Position numbers and translations under genes: made by a program. Positions 56,761 to 64,000 of a stretch of 64,000 nt of DNA are shown here, in pieces. How positions within the stretch are numbered: position 1 is the stretch's first letter; each line of letters opens with the position of its first letter. The stretch lies in NCBI GenBank assembly GCA_021234155.1, contig JAJEKV010000050.1, forward strand, positions 1,780,342 to 1,844,341, in the 5' to 3' direction. The notes under the pieces were generated by a model, which was given only the letters and a program-made list of their open reading frames with translations, was not told the DNA's origin and ran no database searches. This DNA is from Isoetes taiwanensis. Its lineage: Eukaryota > Streptophyta > Lycopodiopsida > Isoetales > Isoetaceae.

Positions 56761-57177
56761 GCAAACAGGTATGCGATGGCGTCTTCTGACTGGTGCAACA
56801 CAACATTTGTCACGAATTACTTGCTATGACTGGTTTGCCAAGGATCGTTCCTATTTTCTAAAGTTATTTTCAGCCAAGAAACTAGAGAACATAAGATGCA
56901 AAAATGTATGATTTGTGTTCTTTAGATCATGCATTTCATATAACAGGCCTTAAATTGGAATAGATGTGGTAGAATTAAGTAAAAACACAGTTTAATAGAA
57001 TATTGTGTTTGCCTTTAGGCTTCAATGTATTCAGCAGTCAAAACCCTGGGAAAATGTCTTCAAATTTAGACGAGCGCCTTCGATTTCCTATTCAGCTCCT
57101 CAAATGATTCAAATTTGGACGAGAGCCTTCGACTTCCTATTCAGCACCTTAGATGCCTCCTTCCCAAGATTTGTTAG

Positions 57178-57840
57178 AATGAGAATGAGAATGAGAATGA
57201 TTTTTTATCGTCCACTGAGGCCAATCGGCCTATGGGACCCACAAGGAGCGCAGCAAACTTATTACTGTCCGGGTTAAAAAACCCCCGCCCCGAAGGGTTT
57301 TCGAGGGAAAAACCGTGGCAGTAATAAGAATGCTGTCAAGCTGTACAAGTATACATCAATGTATATATACATGTCAAGTGTGTGTCTGAGGACATAGCTG
57401 ATCTCGCATGTCCATAACCTCCTGAAGGTATGATCCCAGCACCCGTACGGATGCTGTGCTCAATGTCACATGTAATGGCTGGCCAGGCCTGACCAACTCA
57501 GATATCGCATTCGAATTTGATCATATGCTGTGCAACTTTGAAGGGTATGAGATTCATCCTCAATGACTCCCATTTGGCAGCATTGACAGAGCCTGTCCTG
57601 GCGTGGCTCACCAATCCATCTGCCCGTCTCAATTCGAAGATGATGTGCCCCTGTGCGAATGGAGGCAATGAGTCTGCGCCTTTTCATGGGCAAGTGGGTA
57701 CGCAGGTAGCATTGCGGGCCTCGTTCCAATGTGGGATTTATGTGGCGCTGATAGAATGAATGGCTGGCGAGGCTATTCTGGTGGGTGAATTGAGTTTGAA
57801 TTTCAAATTCATATCCTTGAGGCGGGGTGTTAGTGTCCAT
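57178..57840 (-). pseudogene. LINE ORF2 C-terminal fragment with complete 3' end
   Basis: Minus-strand ORF 57840-57466: 'LRTHLPMKRRRLIASIRTGAHHLRIETGRW', then 'RLCQCCQMGVIEDESHTLQSCTAYDQIRMRY' (C-x2-C...H-x4-C finger, as at 22585-23286). Downstream comes the palindromic module (57258-57328), GGGTCCCATAGGCC-GATT-GGCCTCAGTGGACGATAAAA and an (ATTCTC)n tail (plus strand GAGAAT repeats at 57178-57200). 5'-truncated LINE. Confidence 0.85.
57258..57328. repeat. Palindromic module (copy 2)
   Basis: CTTATTACTG ... CAGTAATAAG termini around GGGTTAAAAAACCCCC, then GCCCCGAAGGGTTTTCGAGG and GAAAAACCG. Matches 9582-9645 closely; 40326-40370 is a third, looser copy in LINE sense orientation. Confidence 0.8.
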
Positions 57841-60166
57841 GTCCTTGTTACTAACCCTATTTCATATAAATTGACGTGCCATGGGTCTTATATTGTCCTT
57901 TCCCGTGGCCCCTGAATAGCCCTAGAAACAAATAAATCTACTGACAAAATGGAATAAACGAAAATAAAGGCATAAAGTACTTGAAAATAGATTTAATAGA
58001 AACAATGAGCAAATGAGGTTAGAAATCAAATTGAGATAATGAAGCAATGGCGAGTGAATGGACCATATCGCAAAAACAAGTTCATAGGAATACAAATAAC
58101 TAGAATAATGATATCAAGCAGGAGACTGGAGCAACCTAGAGCAAAAAGACAATCATGATAAATAGACTAAGTGTATTAAAGGAATGCAAAAGACACCAAG
58201 TAAAACAACTAGAATAGAAGCACAAAAAGAGGGACCAATAATGGGCAAATGGAACAAAGGGGTAACATCTGAAGCAAAAAGCAAACTGAAGCAAAGGACT
58301 AGATGACACTGGAGCCAATACATACAAAGGGGCAAAGGAACTTATGAAAACCATGGAGCAAACACAGGGCAAAAAACCAAAAGGCCAATGGTTTAACAAA
58401 GTCAATGGGGTGAAAAGGAACTAGCCAAGCAGACGAACAACAGTGGAACCTATAAGACCAACTAGACTAACTGCACACTTGGCACTGAGACGAGAAACCT
58501 AAGTACAGAACAACCAGAAGAGAGTATCAGAAACAGAGGAGCAAAATGGAACACACGGTCCATCCATACCACAAAACCTGCTCGAGAAATGCTAGAGGTA
58601 ACTAAAGATGACCATAAGGAAGTACGATGATAAAAAACAAAATCCACGAACAACATATAAGAGATCCCAAGCATGGATCAAGTGATCAAATGAAACAAAT
58701 GAGTGATAAAAAAACCAATGCTGAGAATGGATCTATGGAGGAGAAGCATATATCAGATGAAACCAGATAGGCACATGTACAAATCCTAAAGCACAATAAA
58801 ACTATGCAGTACAAGCATTATCTACCAGATGCATATGACCAAAATATGCATTAAACAAACAGCGCAAAATGTCGAAGGTCAACGGAAACTATATGAATAA
58901 AACCATATAAGAATCGACGAAGTGAAAATATTTAATGCGAATCACCAATCAAATATACAAACAAGTATTCTCACACCCCTTTCCTTTAAGTCAAGATAGC
59001 TATCACTCTCAATGTCATCTAAATGACAACATAGTATGTAAAAAGATCTCGATCCAACCATGGCAAACAGGAGTATGATGAATCTCAAGAGAATTACGAG
59101 TCAATGGTAGAAAGAACAGGAAAAACAGTGACCAGGTTAACATGGCGACAATTGGACATGCAAAAAGCCAAATGAACATGAAATATAGAAGCAAAACGGA
59201 AGAACGAGTTTACAATGGTCAACAAGATGCCCAATGTGTCAATATCAAATTGAAGGGACCCATCAAACAAGAAAACAAAGTGAAACTGATAGGAAATGGG
59301 ATCGTAACAGGAGGAACATAGTAGAAATGGAAGAAATAGAAGAGTTAAAGCCAACAAAGGGGACATAAAGGAATACATATCGTAAAAGGAACCAGCAATG
59401 CAAATGACATAATTGATACTACAAACAGGAGTGGATAGGATGAGACACATATGATAAAGAAAAGAAAGAGAAGAAAAGGGCAACAAAACGAAAGAGAAAT
59501 CAAACGAAAGGAGCAAATTAGGAAGAGGCAAAAGAAAGCAAATAGAATCAAAGGGTTATATAAAAGTAAAGAGAAGGCAGACGTTAGATGGAGTAAATGG
59601 ATCATAAAAAGGTAACGAGAAGGCAAAAGTTAGATGGAGCAAACGGGTCAAATAAGACAATATCGCCATGAAGGAGCGCCGACAATATAGGAAACCTCCA
59701 CTAATGTAGCCTACCACATGTAAAGAAACAACAACAATATAGCCAACAAGGACGGTATGAATGGGAGAAACGAACCAATGAAAAGTCAAAAGGACTACAT
59801 GGAATGAAGCAAATGGCGCAATCAAGCTAAACAAAACAAAAAAGTACTCATCAACTAAAAACCATGTGCAGTTAAAATGATCCAAAGAAACCTATATGGG
59901 GCCAAAAGATGTAAACACCATCATGTGAAATGCCGTGGATATTGAGGAGTAAAGGTTGCAAATGTTCCAAAAATCTTCATCGACCACATCATACTTCTAA
60001 ATACCCGAGACATACCTCCACTTATATGTTTGTAATGGGAAGCAGATGATAAAAAGAAGCCTTGATGCACTTAGGTGGGTCCAGCGGAAAATGAGACACC
60101 AAGGTTGGAGGGCACGTTGATTGACAACAAGAAAGGCTCAAACTGGCCGATTCAGTTTGTACTAAT
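57841..60166. other. Purine-rich spacer, no gene seen
   Basis: Strongly A/G-biased plus strand. Minus-strand frames up to 145 codons are hydrophobic Phe/Leu/Ser strings produced by that bias and have no motif. A 46-bp partial tandem repeat (GAGAAGGCA...TTAGATGGAG) is at 59571-59640. Confidence 0.6.
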
Positions 60167-60535
60167 GACTTCTTTAGTATGATGAAGGGGTAAGGAACCC
60201 TACGAGAGATTGGTCCAAAACAATGCTAGAAAAATTTATATCATTCATATATAACAAAAAAACTATAGCAAAAAATAACTCCTTCGACTTCTTTAGCATC
60301 ATGAAGGGATAAGGGATCCTATGAGATATTTTTTGCAGAATAATGCTAGTGAAATGCATATCATCCATATAAAACAAAAAATACAGCAAAAATATGTTTT
60401 GCTAAGAAAATGCATATCGTTATATAAAACAAAAAATAACCCCATCGTGTGCTTGTGAAGATTCGAACGCAAGTCCCTTTGCTACGAAATGCTACGAAAA
60501 ATGTATATCGTTTATATAAAACAAAAAGTAATCCC
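60167..60535. repeat. Tandem array of AACAAAA/TGCATATC units
   Basis: Two 119-bp units begin GACTTCTTTAG (60167, 60286). The module ATGCATATCRT-(C)ATATAAAACAAAAA repeats four times (about 60232, 60353, 60410, 60500). The right-hand units are SINE-derived (next entry). Confidence 0.8.
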
Positions 60536-60610
60536 ATCGTGTGCTTGTGAAGATTCGAATCAAAGTCCCCAACCTAATAGGCGAACAATGTTACCAATGT
60601 ACTATCTAAA
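60440..60610 (-). mobile_element. tRNA-derived SINE head with duplicated B box
   Basis: On the minus strand an A-box-like TAGTACATTGG (60604-60594) is followed 43 nt later by a B box GATTCGAATC (60561-60552), tRNA-like spacing. A second B-box copy GCGTTCGAATC (60470-60460) with the same 3' neighbour (TTCACAAGCACACGATGGG) but no A box lies 92 nt on, so the unit is partly duplicated. These are internal polymerase III promoter elements. Confidence 0.6.
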
Positions 60611-60729
60611 TGGATGTCTATCAAATCGAATAAGTTTTTCATTTATTAGATTAATAAATCTGAAACAAGACATGGCCGACAATACCTGAGCTCCGATCGT
60701 CGAAAACACTCCATCCGTAGTTGCTTATG

Positions 60730-61560
60730 CCTGGTCGATCCAAGATCCGGAGCTGGAGAGGGTGTAGGATGGAGCCTGTATGTGACGTCCCCTACTCGTA
60801 TACGGTGCACTCACCGTATACAAACAGGAGTTCATCCCCCATACCAGCTCCATGCCGATATAGGGCCCTCCACATAACACTGCAACCATGGATTTGGTTC
60901 CAAAGTGGGAAGAGTGAAGGGTCATTTTACCCGCCCCCTCGGGGCCTACCTAGGCTGCGGAAGCGTAACATACATGTCAGTATATAACATAAGCACATAT
61001 CCACCTCGAAGGGTGGTCCATCACATCTGCATAAACAAGGTGAGCACAATACATATGGGAAGTCCTACCCAAGGCTCAGACTCAAGGGAATGACTGACGG
61101 CTTGGGTCTCCAGAGTTCATTGCAGACAGAATTCATGACAAAGGATTGGGCTGGCATATGAACATGGCATAGGGTTGTCCACTCCATCCGCCCCTCCCGC
61201 AAGCACACTTTGCGAGTAGGGCCGAAAGGTGTCGGGACATTTGTAGCACTCCCCTCCGGGAGATCTACATGCCGACTCAAGGTGACTAGAGGGCCACCGC
61301 CTCGTATTCGACTTGAACCCATTGGAAGGTGAACCCCACCCCACGGGTGTCGAGCCCATGCCCCGCCGTGACTCGGTGGCAAGCCATTAGACCCGATCCA
61401 CAATGATCCCCACACTAACACACCATAGGGATCGTCCCAAGAGTCGAGAACACGAACCTCCTTCTAAGCCCGGTCGGGCCCCTTCACCCACAACCATGTG
61501 GTTCTTGTACACAGTGCCCAATCTATAGTGTGCTAGAGAGGCTACTCTAGGAGCATCTAC
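60730..61560. repeat. Dispersed non-coding repeat, copy 2 (larger)
   Basis: About 60980-61330 matches 23400-23720 in the same orientation (GACTCAAGGGAATGACTGACGG; GTTGTCCACTCCATCCG; CACACTTTGCGAGTAGG). A TGTGACGTCCCCTACTCG start near 60781 is LTR-like, but I could not pair it with a second LTR. No coding domain. Confidence 0.55.
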
Positions 61561-62071
61561 TACCAAGCTTTAGGTCTCTACCCCTTCCCAATACAAAGGA
61601 GTTCATAGAGATACATCATCCACATACATCACGTAAGAACTAAAGAACTATATCTAATCTACATCATAGAGTTAGGTTCTTTAGTTAGAGGCTGGTATCT
61701 AGAGATCTAGAAGGCTGCTATGGGCAATTTAATAGGCTAGACCCTCTCGATTCTATGGACCGAATAGGGTTTAGACTATCTAATTGGCCAAATACTTGAT
61801 CCTTGAGTGGCTCCTCGACTGAGCTCGACCATCCTGGCAAACGCTTCGAATCAAGGGAAACTAATGGTGCAATTCTCTCAGGCAGTCACGGGGGCGGTTT
61901 TAGGCGCTGAGGCAGCCAAAGCGAGTTCCAAACCCTAGAAACGAAAATTGGGCAAGTTAGGGTTTCCCTCCCCAATAGACAAAGGGTTGGCTAGGGTTTC
62001 CAATTATCCCCTTTAGGCATGTGGGATAATTGGTAATGGGCCCACTTGCCTTTAATGGCTAGGTGGCAAAA

Positions 62072-62228
62072 TGTGCCCACATGGAAATGTGTGCCCACAT
62101 TAATGTGTACATTGGAAAATGTGCACATTAATTGCACCTATGGGTGTGGCCCACTTGGCATCAAGTGTCCACATGGAAATGTGTGCCCACATTAATGTGT
62201 ACATTGGAAAATGTGCACATTAATAGTT
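62072..62228. repeat. 92-bp tandem repeat
   Basis: ACATGGAAATGTGTGCCCAC, then ATTAATGTGTACATTGG and AAAATGTGCACATTAAT occur at 62079 and 62171. Other GTGCCCAC words surround them. Confidence 0.9.
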
Positions 62229-63669
62229 GCACATATTCCTGGCACGTTGCCCCCTAGGGCTACCCACTGCTACACGTTAGCGTTAGCGTACGTACCGTCG
62301 GTCGGAGTGGTGTGTGCGATGATTTGAAGCAAGATCTGATAATCGTCCCCGGGCCGTATATCGTCCCGGAATGTCACTGCTCGTAGGAGCCCACAAGCGA
62401 AATGGAGGGATTGAAGCCACAACAGAGGCCTGGTGTACAGCCCATAATTGTAATCGATTCCTTGGACTAAGAGGTAAATATCACATTAGAAGCATCACGA
62501 AAAACAGAAGCAATCTTAATCTCTTATCTCATGTTGATATGTTACTACAAAGAATTGAAGATTCAGGCTTTAGAAAAATAAATCAGCTTGCCATATATTG
62601 CAAGATTGAATGTGTCAATTGCTCAAGTTTACAGAACTTCAAGATATGTTTAGTAGCAACTTACAATCGTTCATCCTAACTTCAAGGATAATATAGATAC
62701 AGAGGAATGATTTCAAATGATTTGCTTGCTGGATGTAGTTACTCTACTTAGGCTACGATCCTACATTTACAAAAGGTGAAATAAGAATGTACTATGAAGA
62801 GCAACCATCCTAGACCCATCTAGGTACCAACCAGACAAAACCAACCGAAGTGGACAAAAGAATATACACATCAAACCTGCTGTCATCCTCTATTAGAGCA
62901 CAAGACCTCAATCAAACCGATTGAACTGCCCAGATTAGAAAAAACCCTGGACCAAAATACCAAGAACCAAAGCTGAAGCAAACAATGCAAGCCTACCTCT
63001 AAAGCCAACCAAGAAAGAAAATCCTTTTACCAAACGATCATATTAAAAGACCACCAAATCGGCAAAGAACAGAAGACAAAAAGCCCCAAATCTTGAAAGA
63101 ACAGAGCCACTAAAAAAATAGAAGAAAAGATGCAGTTCTGTAATAACAACTTATCTGAATAGAGTTCGCTCCGTAGACGATGGTACCTGGCAAAAGAGCG
63201 CCCCTTGTACGATTTAAATACAAGTTTTTGGTGATGATAATCCCTGGGTGGGGTTGCACCACCGACAAAGGGCCGTCCCCGAGCAAGAAGGCAGCATATA
63301 ATCTCCTTCGATACAAAGAAGGCAAAGTAAACAATTACCATGGATTCAACTCGTTATAAGGCTAGATCACGATTGCGGCAATATGCAGAGCAAAAACTCC
63401 ACAGTCAAGGATGAGATGCACTAGGGCACAAGGAAGATGAGCTACGGTAGGCATAAGGAAGATGAGACATACCGAACAGGGATGAGAAACTGCTAGGATA
63501 GAAAGAAAAGAAATTCAGAGAAAGCTAGACAGAGACAAGCAGTTCAATGAAACTGATAGGATAGAGAAGAAGGAGAATTCTAGTTCAAGAGAACGCCGAT
63601 GATAGAACAATGAAGAGAGGCTGAATAAATAGGAGGAGTAACAAAGGGACGTCCCCATCTAAGGAATGT
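62229..63669. other. Probable non-coding retroelement leader
   Basis: 62371-62679 has a 102-codon plus-strand frame with no motif. 62700-63600 is A-rich on the plus strand. Near 63190-63300 a minus-strand frame reads 'GDGPLSVVQPHPGIIITKNLYLNRT', unidentified. Confidence 0.35.
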
Positions 63670-63713
63670 CGGTTCTATTGCTACTCGGTTCTATTGCTGT
63701 CGCAATAGAACCG
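63670..63713. repeat. Hairpin with tandem arm: CGGTTCTATTGC x2 and inverted copy
   Basis: CGGTTCTATTGCT at 63670-63682 is repeated directly at 63686-63697, and its inverse GCAATAGAACCG is at 63702-63713. The shorter counterpart is 42927-42948. Confidence 0.75.
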
Positions 63714-64000
63714 TGGCATTAGCTAGATCTAAACAAGATCTAATATAATAAGATGAACACATCAAAAGGTTCAAAAGTGCATTGATTACACCCGTATAGG
63801 TCTAAAACTCAACAATGATATAGCTAATGATGGTTATTGATGAATGGAGGACAATATCACGAAGTTTAGCCATGACTATAAATAAATAGTTTAAAGGACT
63901 TTCCATACCTGTTTTTCTAGTTCGTCTAAAATATTAACTTATTGCACTACATTTCTTTCATAAGCCTTTAATGACACAATATATGATAAAAATAGATATC
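63714..64000. other. AT-rich window end, nothing seen
   Basis: No frame, repeat or RNA gene recognised. Confidence 0.5.

Noticed and set aside
58136-60389. Minus-strand ORFs up to 145 codons, membrane-like
   Set aside because: Phe/Leu/Ser strings arise from the purine-rich plus strand; no conserved motif, no plausible start context.
60781-62372. Solo LTR beginning TGTGACGTCCC
   Set aside because: No matching end, no 5-bp TSD and no second LTR or gag-pol domain in the window.

Overview
The window looks like nuclear DNA of a land plant with a repeat-rich genome. One spliced host-type gene, a full-size ABCG/PDR transporter with GT-AG introns, sits at the left edge. Nearly everything recognisable after it is transposable-element sequence in several nested layers. 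LINE non-LTR retrotransposons dominate. They fall into at least two types: an L1-like type with a DUF4283-like ORF1, and a second clade with a coiled-coil ORF1, a 'WNxHGL/ETWEH' endonuclease and a C-terminal C-x2-C/H/C finger. I cannot name the species. Compact introns and this TE mix fit a seedless plant at least as well as a flowering plant, but that is inference.

Layout. 48-4120 (-): 5' two thirds of a PDR transporter, 16 exons in frame. 4.2-6.6 kb: leader and intergenic DNA. 6681-14495 (-): one LINE bounded by a perfect 16-bp target-site duplication (TSD), split inside its endonuclease by a 2.4-kb terminal-inverted-repeat (TIR) element (9490-11856). 15-18 kb: LINE debris, with reverse transcriptase (RT) split by a 1.17-kb poly(A) insertion. 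19.7-23.4 kb (+): LINE of the second clade.

23902-34778: a large DNA transposon with perfect 26-bp TIRs. It carries two convergent genes: a plus-strand spliced coiled-coil/RING-H2/FCP1-like (HAD) protein, and a minus-strand transposase-like gene with acidic motifs 'VDDKTHD', 'SDGCSSQFK' and 'HGKGEHDG'. The latter is broken by a LINE (28631 to about 33110). I think this element is the most novel system in the window.

35-44 kb: AT-rich DNA, local duplications, and more LINE pieces. 44616-52769 (-): an L1-type LINE with an intact 897-codon RT ORF whose middle 2.67 kb (end of ORF1 plus endonuclease) is inverted in place. 53-64 kb: LINE 3' tails, a Helitron-like 3' terminus (55035), a LINE C-terminal fragment (57.5 kb), a tRNA-derived SINE array (60.2-60.6 kb), a second copy of a dispersed non-coding repeat (61 kb), and tandem repeats.

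How the parts relate: the transporter is the only gene with an evident host role. The LINEs share a 3' signal (a short GGCC-type hairpin followed by a microsatellite tail), which suggests a common RT recognition end. The nesting gives a relative history: LINE first, then the TIR element in it; the DNA transposon first, then a LINE in its transposase gene. All coding calls were made by reading translations and motifs; no database search was run.
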